Shown in pieces: positions 1-12,046 of a stretch of DNA of 64,000 bases. The translations under genes and the position numbers were made by a program. Source of the stretch: Przewalskia tangutica (Eukaryota > Streptophyta > Magnoliopsida > Solanales > Solanaceae); assembly GCA_029844215.1 (NCBI GenBank), contig CM056724.1, forward strand, positions 79,937,093-80,001,092. The letters are read 5' to 3'. Under the pieces are notes generated by a model. That model did not search any database, was not told where the DNA came from, and saw only the letters and a list, made by a program, of their open reading frames with translations. Every line of letters starts with the position of its first letter. Position 1 is the first letter of the stretch.

Positions 1-114
1 TGATGCAACAATAATAACAATGCCCGGCCACATGCCCCGGGTCTGCGACGGTGTAGGCACGTCCATGTGACATTAACAACAATATCTTGGGTGATCAACC
101 CGCCACATAGCGCT
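1..114 (-). repeat. Family I LTR 'H', left piece
   Basis: These bases are the interior of a minus-strand family I LTR. They align with the reverse complement of the tandem-repeat zone of the D LTR near 39700 (CCACATGCCCC, GTCCATGT, GGTGATCAACC blocks). The piece stops where element A begins, and the same LTR resumes at 8955. The rest of H lies left of the window, so it cannot be told whether H is a solo LTR or the 5' LTR of a larger element. Confidence 0.8.
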
Positions 115-760
115 TGTCACGACCGAACCGGGCGTGGATCGTGCCTACCACAGGCACCCTAGTGATACAACATCGAGAAAATCGTGAAATAAAAACATGA
201 ACATGAATTAAGAAAAGATAAATAAACAGTCAACAAAACAGTTGCCTTCATCATATATACATAAAAATACCGACGATTATCCTTTTTACAAACCACACTT
301 GGCGATTGCTCTACAGACCTCTAAGATTTTTACAACGGCTATGACGGGACGGGGCCCGCCATACCACGAATGTATAAGAATCTCTGGACTCGAGTAACAT
401 ACCAAAAGATAAGCCTCGAAGGAACGGAGCTTCAACACTTGAAATGTGATCCTATAAGCGGGGATCGGCGATCGATGTACCTTTTACTGCGGCATGAGCG
501 GCCCGAAGAGGTCGATAACAGTACCAAGTATGTGAAGCGTAAAATCGTAAATGAAATCATAATAGTCTATAAAGCAGAGACATATATGATAACCAAACTC
601 TGATTCACAACATAAGAGCGATCATGTCAAGTCGTGGACTCACGCCTAAAAGTCATCCTCATGCGTGGAACTCCTTCCTCACCGCCGGATCTAGGTACAA
701 ATCATGTGATACGTATAATGTGTCTCGGCCCATCTTATGGACCCAATATAGAAAAGGGTG

Positions 761-1006
761 GAATACATTCGGATGAACCGGTAGTCAAGTGAAATACATT
801 CCGGATGAACGGTCCTCAAGTGAAATACATTCCGGATGAACCGGTCCTCAGTGAAATACATTCGGATGAACCGGTAATCAAGTGAAACACATTCCGGATG
901 AACCGTAGTCGAGTGAAATACATTCGGATGAGCCGTAATCAAGTGATATACATTCGGATGACCGGTAATCAAGTGATATACATTCCCGGATGAACCGGTA
1001 GTCGAG
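761..1006 (-). repeat. 33-bp minisatellite, about 8 units, in A 3' LTR
   Basis: Tandem units of the pattern GAAATACATTC-(CC)GG-ATGAACCGGT followed by AATC/CCTC/AGTC and AAGT. Eight units are countable. Seven read CATTCGG or CATTCCGG where the partner LTR mostly reads CATTCCCGG. Short open frames across it arise because the unit is stop-free. I see no sign that it is coding. Confidence 0.85.
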
Positions 1007-2761
1007 TAGAAAACAGTACTTACACAACAAGGCTATCACACGTAACATGGTCAAGTTTCATAACAACAAGTATAAGCAAGTTACACACGACTCAAGGTAC
1101 TTTCATTTTATATCAAAGTCGGATTTTTAACCTTAAAGTACTACGTCAGTTAAATTCCTTTTAAGATCCATTTCTTTTACAAAGGTCACCCGATACCTGT
1201 AGTATAAAATTTGAGTGACTAACATTGTTAAGTAAACCAAAATGCTTTCCTTTGTAAAAATCAAGTAACAACCTTATTTTCCAAACGTTCAAGTTTGCCT
1301 AATTTCGAATGCTCAAGTTTCTCATTTTAGAAAAAGGTTTCGTAGCTCATAGTTTTAGTCCTTTAAAACATAATTCTCCTTTAAACGTTTCGAGAAACAT
1401 ATGTCTTATATGTGAGTAGGTTATATTCTTGTTTATAATCAATCTTATTAAGCAGCCATGATCTAGGAAATGTAATATCATTTTGTCTCATCTTAGCTTC
1501 ATGCGGATGGAGGTTTCTCCGGTTTTAATAATACTTCATTAGTCAATACATTTTCCTTTTATTAACGCTGCAGTGGTTTGTCGATACACATTCTGATTTC
1601 CGAAATCAGTAAAACATTCTTAAGCCGTTATACCTAACTTCCCATAAAGTTAGTATAACTCTTAAGCTTTCAAAACCCAAGTACTATTCATTCTTTCAAA
1701 ACGATTCATAAATCTTTTGAAATACTTCAAGTTCTTTATTAACACATATCAAGCCAGTTATTATTCAAATCAGTTACCTTTTAGAAACCACAAAGTATTT
1801 GCTTATCCACATAAAGCTGTTATAACCGACTTCCCATAAAGCCTTTATAACACTTTATGTTTTAAACCAATCAAATACATTTAGCACATGTACGTCTACC
1901 GTACTACATAGTTCACACATATCATGCTAGAAGAGATAGGAAGAGGTTCACATACCTCGCGACGATTGTCGACTAATAGCAAAACGCTCCAAGTACCTCA
2001 AACCGCCGGCTACTCCTTAAGCCAAGTGGATCACTCCACACGTAGTACTACCACCTATAGAGGCCACAGCGCCTATTAATACCTTTAGATCCCGGCGTAG
2101 AATATTCTCTGAGAAAATTCGGCACCTCCCCGCAACAACAGCGTAAATCTCCTCTCTATCGAGGCCTACCAAGCCAACCGAGGGTTAACACGTCGGCCGG
2201 ACGTGTACAATTCTACTACACAAAGAATGCTACACAAGTCTCTTGTAATACAGTCCTATGTAATTACTGATTCGATTCTCTTATTTAAATTGGGCTTAAG
2301 TCGCAAGACATTGCCGTAAGTATTATTCAGGCTTAAGTCAAAAGACATTGCCGCACAATTATAATGTTCAGTTCTATATATAGTATACTTCAACTATATA
2401 TTCCTACAACATGTAATTTCCAATTACAACAGAAGGTCAAGAATGTTTACCTCGATAAGCCCAAAATTATCCGAGTTTAATGTCGCTCCTGAGCAAGGTT
2501 TAGCTCCTACTCTGAGTGCTCCAATCCGCTCCAAACAACCCTTAGAAGTTCTAACCAACTTCTCTTAAGTACTTCAAACAACTATGAAGATTTCCTTAGG
2601 GTTTCGTTTAGTGGCTAAAGGAAAGTATAATCGTATTTTCTGGGCTTTTATAAGTGTAACCTTGGGAATACTACAAGGTATTTGGGCCAAGGTATTTGGA
2701 CATAACAACAATACTTTGGAGAGTATTTCTATACCACAAAGGGGGGTATTTATACGAGACA

Positions 2762-2880
2762 ACTAGGCTAGGGGGGGGGTACCCCACGGCAAAACACCAC
2801 CAAGGGGAGGGGGGGTGGCTCTCGGCCAAGGGGGGAAAGGGAGGGCTAGGACGAGAATTCTCAAGAGGGAGGGAGAGGGG
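2762..2880 (-). other. G-run tract downstream of LTR promoter (possible G-quadruplex)
   Basis: The plus strand carries many runs of three to nine G (near 2767, 2803, 2831, 2840, 2870) about 50-170 bp downstream of the TATA box in element orientation. The transcript would be C-rich here and the DNA template strand G-rich. Equivalent tracts sit at the same LTR position in A 8386-8500, B 16788-16945, C 19624-19735, and as C-runs in D 37507-37690 and G 53041-53215. Confidence 0.5.
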
Positions 2881-2931
2881 TTTTCAAGACTTAGGCAATT
2901 TGTGGATGAAAGAACTCATCAACTAATGGGG

Positions 2932-2939
2932 TATTTATA
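2932..2939 (-). promoter_or_regulatory. TATA box of A 3' LTR
   Basis: TATTTATA on the plus strand reads TATAAATA in element orientation, in the context CCTATAAATACCCC that recurs in most LTRs here. It lies about 410 bp from the LTR start, giving a short U3 and a very long R-U5 region (about 2.8 kb). The exact transcription start is not known. Confidence 0.7.
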
Positions 2940-3344
2940 GGTCAAGCCAAAGCCAACCAATGGCCAAGATCAATCCATGTGTTAGGCAAGTGTAGGGCTA
3001 GGATTTACCAAACACAAATATCCTACCTAACCTTGACTTTGTCAAGGCAACAAACACGTGCCAACCTTGTTCATTTTCGTCCAAAGGGACGTTCAAGTCC
3101 ACCAATGGGAGGGTGCCAAGTGTCGCCCTCCCGTTGGTCCAAAATGTTTCGTCTCTCGGAAAAATCCGCAAAAATTATAAATGACATAGCCGGAATTTTC
3201 CCAACAAAAGCTGTGGAAACGTTTCGTCGAAAAACGACTCTAATCGGGTGTTGTGTACAAATTTCGAAACTTGCCTAACTTAAGGCTCAAATTTTCTACG
3301 TACGTCCTCACGTACATACTCTGAAAAAAATACGGGGTATAACA

Positions 3345-3378
3345 TTCTCCCCTCCTTAGAAACATTCGTCCCGAATGT
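3345..3378 (-). promoter_or_regulatory. Polypurine tract and adjacent palindrome of A
   Basis: The pyrimidine run right after the LTR (TTCTCCCCTCCTTAG) is a PPT in element orientation, the plus-strand primer for reverse transcription. Next to it 3362-3378 is an imperfect palindrome with arms ACATTCG and CGAATGT around three bases. The same arrangement occurs in B, C, D, F and G. Confidence 0.8.
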
Positions 3379-4269
3379 TCCTTCTCAAGACGGATAACGC
3401 TAAAGTTCTTCTAATAAGTTGCCAACGCCACAACTGGCCACGAAACAACATATGCACGCAAATACTTATATCCAAGTCCACGAGAAAACACCTCTAACAT
3501 CACAAACTTTTGTCACTTTGCCGCGAGGTTCTAGTGTCACTCCGGCGACCCAACAAATGGTACCGGACTGCATGCGATTCCTGAGGTCTAAAATATACAT
3601 CCTTCGCACCTTCTCCCTTTACAAGAAATGATCGTATCTATGCTCGCAATACATGCTCGTCTCTACCCTTACTCGTCGTACTCTTCTCGAACTCTTGAAC
3701 TCTTTTAGCATACGTACCACACTTTAGTTTCCGAAACTTGGAGTCACTACCTCCCAACTTGGTCATCCTATTAGCCTCGATCTTCCTTAAGGCTATTCCC
3801 GGCCTTCACGATCTACTTACGGTCGAACGTATCCACGAACTCATACGAGGTCATCAAAACTTGGGCCTAGCACCTGGTGACCCTACCACTGGCGGGACCA
3901 CCGGTGACCCCACCTCATTTCGGGCGGGGTTGACACGCAACACGCCTCAACCCGACCCTCCGTCCGCGCCAATTCTCTTGTTCCTCGATCGGAACAACCT
4001 TGCTAAATCACATCAATATTTTCTATGCATAAAATGCACTCGACAAGGATCACTCGCGAGAATCTTGTACTCAAGACGGCCTTACATCTAAGGTCTCAAC
4101 GTAATATTCTAAGGTTCATCATTTTCTCACCCCCGTGCTTACCCTTTTCCCCTGACGGGTTCTAAATCACATTTTAGCACAAAGCTATCGAACATAACAC
4201 TTAACACATTAACATAACATCAAAACATACAAGCCTCTAGATGGTTAAGGATATACACAAGCTACCGCT
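3379..4269 (-). other. Post-gag non-coding region of element A
   Basis: About 890 bp between the gag remnant and the PPT. No long open frame and no RT, RNase H or IN motif was found. The block around 3815-3960 (ATCCACGAACTC ... TTGGGCCTA ... ACCCTACCA) recurs in D (36640-36740, opposite strand), B (25450-25530) and F (56400-56480). It is therefore a shared element segment and not unique DNA. Unlike B, F and J, no IN C-terminal fossil is recognisable here. Confidence 0.6.
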
Positions 4270-5492
4270 CACTCTAATCATAAATGCGCCTGCCAGCGCA
4301 TGCTTGTAGAAAGCGATGAACACGCCATCGATCCGGTAGGCTGCGCCAGCTGCGGTACCTCTCTATAAGCCTGATCTCGTCACATGGCCACGGCGGCGCG
4401 AGTGAAACAAGCACCGATAAAAGACGACATTCCGGGATGATGTTTGCCACATCGTGCACTGCGAGGGGACATGAATCCGTGGCTAGCACTCACGTATACA
4501 CGTGAACGGAAGCCACGGAGCTCGACCAGCTCGAATACCTGAACGCCCAAGGCGGGGACCACTCTGTCTTGGTGGAGGTACATAACTAGGCTGCTGGAGG
4601 CGGTCCGCCTCGAAAGTTACCAAAGGACCTGGCATTACGGCCTCTTCTGGCGATCTCGGTCATTCCGTCGACCTCTCGTGCCTCACATCCTAGTGCATGA
4701 GCTTGCGTGCGGGCGATGTCCATGCCCGGTGAAGAGCTACACCGTACAAGCCTCGCCGTAATCGTCGGCCGGTGGCGTAGCGGTGTACTGTCCTCCATAT
4801 CCGCTACTCTGACGGGAACATACCGAGCTAATGAGTCGAACTCCACATTGTACTCTCTAACCGTCCGCGATCACGCCTCAGCGTCAAAAATGCATCGGCG
4901 AGCCCTCTCATCCGTGGAGGCAAGAAATGTGCAAGAAATGCCCTCGAGAACTCGTCCCAAAGCTGGAAGTGCATGCTCTTCCGGGACAGCTCGCGAATCA
5001 AACGATCAAGCTGCAGTATCCGCGCGGTGATGCGAACCAATACCACCGACTACGCCTCTGAGGCTCGATCACTCTCATGATCGTGTAGTTGTCGGATAAA
5101 CTCCCGAGTCGTCCTCATTTCGCGATCCATAGAACACCGGAGGCTCTGACTCGTGGAAGTCACGTAGCCTCAAACTGCGCTCGGGGTGTACTACGGGTGC
5201 TCGGTGGGCTGCTGCGTCGGCCTATCCTCATATCGGCCACGACCGCGGCGATGGCGGCCATCTCCTTGTACCCCATCTCGCCGGCTCAGTGTGGGATGGA
5301 GGCTCAGTCTTGTAGTCTCGGCAGACCACCGCTGCGGCTCTAAACTCTTCTGGTCTTTGGCGGCGTCGCGAAACCGCCGTCGGAAATCTTGTCTCAGTCT
5401 TGGCGGGCTGCGCCCTCGTGCTCCTCTGTATCTCACTAACAGACTCCTCATTGCCTTGCCCATCGGGCTGCAGGTTGCCTACGCGGAGGCAT
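4270..5492 (-). pseudogene. gag: gag remnant of element A
   Basis: Gag would form the particle that packages element RNA. The start is placed at the ATG at 5492-5490 because the ATGCCTCCGCG context (Met-Pro-Pro/Arg-Arg) marks gag in all copies here. The N-terminus is rich in Arg, Gln and Ala (for example TRAQPAKT). A retrotransposon gag core is readable at about 4860-4990, with WDEFSRAFLAHFLPP and a following MRG. Further on, around 4420-4480, a degraded zinc-knuckle region reads CGKHHPGM...ACFTR. The frame shifts several times, so no single ORF spans it. Many shifts fall at CAG/CTG or CCG positions where LTR copies also disagree, so they may be technical. No protease or RT follows. Confidence 0.7.
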
Positions 5493-5680
5493 AAGCGGTA
5501 AAGGAAAGGAATACGTCGGAGGGTCCAATTTATCACACGACTCTAGGCACGATCTCGGAATGAGAAGGATGGAAACTAATCCTAAATGTCCTGTGACCTC
5601 ACGATTATAGATGTGGTGCACAACACACCGATAATCAAGACTCTACTAGACACGATGCGTAGACACTTTCAGAGGACTAA

Positions 5681-5698
5681 TCGCTTCGATACCACTTT
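5681..5698 (-). other. Primer-binding site of element A
   Basis: TCGATACCACTT next to the 5' LTR is the complement of AAGTGGTATCGA, the initiator-Met tRNA PBS with one CAG read as CGA. Compare the intact TGGTATCAGAGC in D and J. Confidence 0.8.
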
Positions 5699-8600
5699 TG
5701 TCACGACCGAACCGGGCGTGGATCGTGCCTACCACAGGCACCTAGTGATACAACATCGAGAGAAAATCGTGGAAATAAAAACATGAACATGAATTAAGAG
5801 AAAAGATAAATAAACAGTCAACCAAAGCAGTTGCCTTCATCATATATACATAAAAATACGACGGTTATCCTTTTTACAAACCACACTTGGCGATTACTCT
5901 GCACCTCTAAGATTTTTACAGCGGCTATGACGGGACGGGGCCCGCCATACCACGAATGTATAAGAATCTACGGACTCGAGTAACATACCAAAAGATAAGC
6001 CTCAGAAGGAACGGAGCTTCCAACACGCTGAAATGTGATCCTATAAGCGGGGATCGGCAATCGATGTACCTTTTACTGCGGCGTGAACGCGGCCCGAAGA
6101 GGTCGATCTAACAGTACCAGTATGTGAAAGCGTAAAAATCGTAAATGAAATCATAATAGTCTATAAAGCAGGAGACATATATGATAACCAAACTACAGTT
6201 CACAACATAAGAGCAGTCATGTCAAGTCAGGGACTCACGCCCTAAAAGTCATCCCTCATGCCCGTGGAACTCCTTCCTCACTGCCGGCAGTCTAGGTACA
6301 AATCATGTGATACGTATAACAGGTCTCGGCCCATCTTATGGACCCAATATAGAAAAGGGTGGAATACATTCCCGGATGAACCGGTAGTCAAGTGAAATAC
6401 ATTCCCGGATGAACCGGTCCTCAAGTGAAATACATTCCCGGATGAACCGGTCCTCAAGTGAAATACATTCCCGGATGAACCGGTAATCAAGTGAAACACA
6501 TTCCCGGATGACCCGTAGTCGAGTGAAATACATTCCGGATGAAGGTAATCAAGTGATATACATTCGGATGACCGGTAGTCAAGTGATATACATTCCCGGA
6601 TGAACCGGTAGTCGAGTAGAACACAGTACTTACACAACAAGGCTATCACACGTAACATGGTCAAGTTTCATAACAACAAGTATAAGCAAGTTACACACGA
6701 CTCAAGGTACTTTCATTTTATATCAAAGTACGGATTTTTAACCTTAAAGTACTACGTCCGTTAAATTCCTTTTAAGATCCATTTCTTTTACAAAGGTCAC
6801 CCGATACCCGTAGTATAAAATTTGAGTGACTAACATTGTTAAGTAAACCAAAATGCTTTCCTTTGTAAAAATCAAGTAACAACCTTATTTTCCAAACGTT
6901 CAAGTTTGCCTAATTTCGAATGCTCAAGTTTCTCATTTTAGAAAAAGGTTTCGTAGCTCATAGTTTTAGTCCTTTAAAACATAATTCTCCTTTAAACGTT
7001 TCGAGAAACATATGTCTTATATGTGAGTAGGTTATATTCTTGTTTATAATCAATCTTATTAAGCAGCCATGATCTAGGAAATGTAATATCAGTTTGTCTC
7101 ATCTTAGCTTACATGCGGATGGAGGTTTCTACTGGTTTTAATAATACTTCATTAGTCAATACATTTTCCTTTTATTAACGCTGCAGTGGTTTGTCGATAC
7201 ACATTCTGATTTCCGAAATCAGTAAAACATTCTTAAGCCGTTATACCTAACTTCCCATAAAGTTAGTATAACTCTTAAGCTTTCAAAACCCAAGTACTAT
7301 TCATTCTTTCAAAACGATTCATAAATCTTTTGAAATACTTCAAGTTCTTTATTAACACATATCAAGCCAGTTATTATTCAAATCAGTTACCTTTTAGAAA
7401 CCACAAAGTATTTGCTTATCCACATAAAGCTGTTATAACCGACTTCCCATAAAGCCTTTATAACACTTTATGTTTTAAACCAATCAAATACATTTAGCAC
7501 ATGTACGTCTACCGTACTACATAGTTCACACATATCATGCTAGAAGAGATAGGAAGAGGTTCACATACCTCGCGACGATTGTCGACTAATAGCAAAACGC
7601 TCCAAGTACCTCAAACCGCCGGCTACTCCTTAAGCCAAGTGGATCACTCCACACGTAGTACTACCACCTATAGAGGCCACAAAGCGCAGATTAATCCCAT
7701 TCGAGCCCGACGTAGAATATTCGACAGAAAATTCGGCAGCACCTCCCCATACAGCGTAAATCTCCTCTCTATCGAGCTACACCAAGCCAACCAGGGGGGG
7801 TTAACACGTCTGACCGGACGTGTACAATTCTACTACACAGCAATGCTACACAAGTCTACTGTAATACAATCCTATGTAATTACAGTTCAGTTCTCTTATT
7901 TAAATTCAGGCTTAAGTCGCAAGACATTGCCGTAAGTATTATTCAGGCTTAAGTCAAAAGACATTGCCGCACAATTATAATGTTCAGTTCTATATATAGT
8001 ATACTTCAACTATATATTCCTACAACATGTAATTTCCAATTACAACAGAAGGTCAAGAATGTTTACCTCGATAAGCCCAAAATTATCCGAGTTTAATGTC
8101 GCTCCTGAGCAAGGTTTAGCTCCTACTCTGAGTGCTCCAATCCGCTCCAAACAACCCTTAGAAGTTCTAACCAACTTCTCTTAAGTACTTCAAACAACTA
8201 TGAAGATTTCCTTAGGGTTTCGTTTAGTGGCTAAAGGAAAGTATAATCGTATTTTCTGGGCTTTTATAAGTGTAACCTTGGGAATACTACAAGGTATTTG
8301 GGCCAAGGTATTTGGACATAACAACAATACTTTGGAGAGTATTTCTATACCACAAAGGGGGGTATTTATACGAGACAACTAGGCTAGGGGGGGGGTACCC
8401 CACGGCAAAACACCACCGCGAGGGAGGGGTGGCTCTCGGCGAGGGGAAAGGGAGGGCTAGGGCGAGAATTCTCAAGAGGAGGAGAGGGGTTTTCAAGACT
8501 TAGGCAATTTGTGGATGAAAGAACTCATCAACTAATGGGGTATTTATAGGTCAAGCCAAAGCCAACCAATGGCCAAGATCAATCCATGTGTTAGGCAAGT

Positions 8601-8954
8601 GTAGGGCTAGGATTTACCAAACACAAATATCCTACCTAACCTTGACTTTGTCAAGGCAACAAAAACGTGCCAACCTTGTTCATTTTCGTCCAAATGGACG
8701 TTCAAGTCCACCAATGGGAGGGTGCCAAGTGTCGCCCTCCCGTTGGTCCAAAATGTTTCGTCTCTCGGAAAAATCCGCAAAAATTATAAATGACATAGCC
8801 GGAATTTTCCCAACAAAAGCTGTGGAAACGTTTCGTCGAAAAACGACTCTAATCGGGTGTTGTGTACAAATTTCGAAACTTGCCTAACTTAAGGCTCAAA
8901 TTTTCTACGTACGTCCTCACGTACATACTCTGAAAAAAAATACGGGGTATAACA
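5699..8954 (-). repeat. 5' LTR of element A
   Basis: 3256 bp from TGTCACGACC to GGGGTATAACA. It matches 115-3344 almost base for base over long stretches, for example 6900-7560 against 1260-1950. The TATA box is at 8541-8548, the palindrome CTGATTTCCGAAATCAG at 7206-7222, and the 33-bp minisatellite at 6362-6619, here mostly with intact CCCGG. The two LTRs differ mainly at CAG/CTG/CCG sites, which suggests a young insertion read with context-dependent errors. Confidence 0.9.
6362..6619 (-). repeat. 33-bp minisatellite, 8 units, in A 5' LTR
   Basis: Same array as 761-1006. Most units here are full 33-mers with CATTCCCGG. Because 33 is a multiple of three, an apparent repeated peptide (RFIRECISL) appears on the minus strand. 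This is a by-product of the repeat. Confidence 0.88.
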
Positions 8955-11466
8955 CACACGCCCCCGGAATTCTGCATCGGTGTAGACATGTCCATGTAAC
9001 CACAATAACAATATATCGGGAAATCAACCCTACCGCATGGCCACATGCCCCCGGAATTCTGCATCGGTGTAGACATGTCCATGCAACCACAATAACAATA
9101 CATCGGACAACCAGGCTATCACAAACAAGCTCAAGCAAATTACCATACTTCTAAACTTTTATAAAAAGATCCACTCTTTCTCAAGAAGTCACCTGATATC
9201 AACATTTGCACAACAAAGGCTATCTCAACAAGCATAGGCGAGTTACACAACAACAAGCATAGGCAAGTTATACAACAATAATCATAGGCAAGTTATACAT
9301 AACTCAAGGTACTTCCATTTTATATCAAAGTCCGGGTTTTAACCCTAAAGTACTACGTACATTAACTCTTTTTAAAGGATCCGTTTCTTTCACAAAAGTC
9401 ACATAATACCCGTAGTATAAAATAGAGTGACTATCTTTTTAAGTAAACCAAAATACTCCCCTTTGTAAAATCAAGTAACAACATTATTTTCCAAACGTTC
9501 AAGTTGCCTAATTTCAAATGCTCAAGTTTCTCATTTTAGAAAGGTTTCATAACTCATAGTCTTAATCCCTTTTAAAACAATTGAGTAACATATGTCTTGT
9601 CGTGAGCCGTTTATTCTTGTTTACAACAATCTTGTTCTGTGACCATGATCTAGGAAATGTAATACAATTTTGTCTTATCTTAGCTTACATGCGGATGGAG
9701 GTTTCTCTGGTTTTAATAACAATTTGTTATTAGTCAATACACTTTCCTTTATTAGCCTGCGTGGTTTGTTCGACACTTATTCTCATTTCGAAATCAATAA
9801 AACATTATTCTTTTTAAAACCAAGTACTCATTACTCGCGAATGAGGTTTCACAACACTTTTAACAAAATGTTAATTACCAAGTAAAACAAGTTAAGTCTC
9901 TTATCTTTCAAGATCAAGTCTCTTAACTTCTACAATCAATAAACCAATCTTTTACCTACATAGAGTCGTTATAACTAACTTCCCATAAAACTATTAGAAC
10001 ACCCTATGTTTTAAACCAACCAACTCATTTAGCACGTATGCGTCTACCGCACTACATAGTTTACAAAGCATCATGCTAGAAGGATAGGAAGAGGTTCACA
10101 TACCTCGCGACGATTATCGACAAATAAGCAAAACGCTCCACAAGATCAGTAACGGCTGGCGTTTCCACTCTTCAGTAGAATACGCTACTCGTAGTACTTC
10201 CACCTATAAGGCCACAAACGCCTATTAACTTCTAACCGCGGTTCCATATTCTGAGTAAAATTGGCGGCACCTCCGCCCCCGCAAAGCGTAAATCTCCTCT
10301 ATCGAGGCCGCTACCAAGCCAACCAGGGGGTTTATACGCCTAACGGGACGTATACAATTTTACTATCTGATAATACCACAAGTCTCGTAATGTCTGATCT
10401 ATGTAATTACGATTCGATTCTCTTCTTTAAATTCAGGCTTAAGTCAAAAGACATTGCCGCAAAGCTATGTTCAGTTATATATATAGTATACTTCAACTAT
10501 ATAATCCTACAACATGTAATTTCCAATTACAATAAGGGGACAAGAATATTTACCTCGATAAGTCCAAAATTATCCAAGTTATAAAAGTCGATCCTGAGCA
10601 AGGTTTAATCCTACTCCGTGCGCTCCAATCCGCTCCAAACAACCCTTAGAAGTTCTAACCAATTTCTACTTAAATACTTCAACCAACTATGAAGATTTCC
10701 TTAGGGTTTCGGTTTGAGACTAAAAGGACAAAAGGTAGTATTTCCGGGCTCTACGTATAGAGGTAACTTTTGGAATACTACAAGGTAAAGGCTAAGGTAT
10801 TTTGGGCATTACAACAATACTTGGAGGAGTATTTCAATACCACAAAAAGGGGGGGTATATAATACGAAACAACTAGGCTAGGGGTACCTCGGCAGAGCAC
10901 TACCAGGGGAGGGTACCCTGCGGCCACAAGGCCACTCAAAGGGGAGGGGTGTGGCGGACGAACACAACAAGAAGAGGAGGAGATTTCAAGACTTGGAAAC
11001 ATTTGTGGATGAATGAAGTCTTCACAAAGGGAGGGGTATTTATAGGGAAGCGAGGGCGACGATGGACAAGATCAATCCATGTGCAAGGCAAGTGTAAGGA
11101 CTTGATCAAGCCAAGTGCACCCTAACACTACTCCACAAAACAAGGCTCCAAACTAGCCATAAAACAAGGCACAAAACAAGGCCAAAACAAGAGCCAATTG
11201 GCCACAAACGTGACCCAACCGACCATCCACATCGCCACGGCAGGGTGACAAGTGTCACCCTCGTTGGCCCAAAATGTTCGTCGCTCGGAAAAATCCGCAA
11301 AAATACAAAACGACATAGCCGAATTTTCCCTCAAGCTCGTAAAGCGTTTAGTCGAAAACGACTCTAATCGGGTGTTGTGCACAAATTTGAACCTATGCCA
11401 AACTTTAAGTCTCAAATTTTTAAATGCGTCGTCTCCGTACATACTCTGGAAATACGAGGTATAACA
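8955..11466 (-). repeat. Family I LTR 'H', right piece
   Basis: Continuation of 1-114 after element A. It ends with TACGAGGTATAACA at 11466, the outer edge of a minus-strand LTR. No PPT follows, so this is an outer boundary. It contains about two units of the 71-bp repeat (8957-9110), about three units of a 25-bp repeat (9213-9300), a G-run tract (10850-10960) and a TATA box at 11037-11044. It lies within a plus-strand LTR (J), whose 3' part resumes at 11467. Confidence 0.82.
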
Positions 11467-12027
11467 ATTTGAGTGATGACTCTGAGGCGTTAGTCACGAC
11501 TTGACATATTTGCTTATTTATTGTGAGCGTAGTTTGGTTATCATACATGTCTCTGCTTTATATATACTACTATGATTTCATTTACGATATTTTGATTTCA
11601 CATACTTGGTACTGTTGTCTTGACCTCCTTGAAGTGCGTTCATGCCGCAGTAAAGGTACACCGATCGTTGATCCTCGCTCTTGGGTCACGATTCGGCGTT
11701 TGGGAAACTCCGTTTCTCGGAGGCTTATCTTGGTATAGTCCCTGTTGTTGTAGGTACTTACATTCAGGGTATGACGAACCTGTCCGTCGTTGTTGTCATA
11801 TCATTCGTAGAAGTGCAGTAATCTTGTTGTGGCGAGTTGTTTATGGGATATGCTATTTCAAATTGTTATTCATATATATACCGAAGGTAACCGTTTTTGG
11901 TTGCTTTGTCTTATTTCACTGTCTTATTACATTGGTTTCATGTATTGTCTTTATATTCGTGATTTCTACGATGTATGACTCTTTGGGGTGCGGGTAAGGC
12001 ACGATCCACGAACCGGTCGGTCGTGAG
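11467..12027 (+). repeat. 3' fragment of J LTR
   Basis: ATTTGAGTGATGAC to the LTR end near TCGTGAGA at 12020-12027 matches the last part of LTR D (34408-34963). The terminal GACA reads GAGA. A possible mutation or error in this terminus would impair integration. Confidence 0.75.
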
Positions 12028-12029
12028 AA

Positions 12030-12046
12030 AAGTGGTATCAGAGCAG
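12030..12046 (+). other. Primer-binding site of J
   Basis: AGTGGTATCAGAGCAGT, an intact match to the initiator-Met tRNA PBS seen in D, two to three bases after the LTR end. Confidence 0.85.

Larger units (their letters stand above)
115..3344 (-). repeat. 3' LTR of element A
   Basis: Boundaries are TGTCACGACC at 115 and GGGGTATAACA ending at 3344, directly followed by a pyrimidine tract (the PPT on the other strand). It is nearly identical to 5699-8954. Inside, in element orientation, are U3, a TATA box (2932-2939), a C-rich stretch on the transcript (2762-2880), two copies of the CAGGCTTAAGTC repeat (2288-2350), a palindrome (1593-1609) and a 33-bp minisatellite (761-1006). Confidence 0.9.
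115..8954 (-). mobile_element. Element A: non-autonomous Ty3/gypsy LTR retrotransposon
   Basis: A complete LTR-internal-LTR unit on the minus strand. Both LTRs run from TGTCACGACC to GGGGTATAACA in plus coordinates, so the element reads TGTTATACC...GTGACA. The left (3') LTR is 3230 bp, the right (5') LTR 3256 bp and the internal region 2354 bp. A PPT abuts the left LTR and a PBS abuts the right LTR, as expected for this orientation. The internal region holds a gag remnant and no recognisable RT, RNase H or IN, so the element could not move alone. It is inserted inside LTR H. The flanking 5-mers (GCGCT and CACAC) do not match, so no clean target-site duplication is visible. Base errors may hide it. 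Confidence 0.88.

Noticed and set aside
2979..3278. 99-codon frame found in both A LTRs (also 8588-8887)
   Set aside because: It is repeated only because the LTR is repeated. It is antisense to U3, and not preserved as a frame in B, C or G.
4586..5536. Several overlapping open frames on both strands in A internal
   Set aside because: They are GC-rich shadows of the broken gag. Only the minus-strand segments match gag motifs in D, C and G.
6362..6619. CRISPR-like array
   Set aside because: Units are contiguous with no unique spacers, in a plant LTR. It is a minisatellite.
6278..6664. Apparent repetitive protein (RFIRECISL repeats) on the minus strand
   Set aside because: It is produced by the 33-bp minisatellite. 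The matching array at 761-1006 breaks the frame at once.
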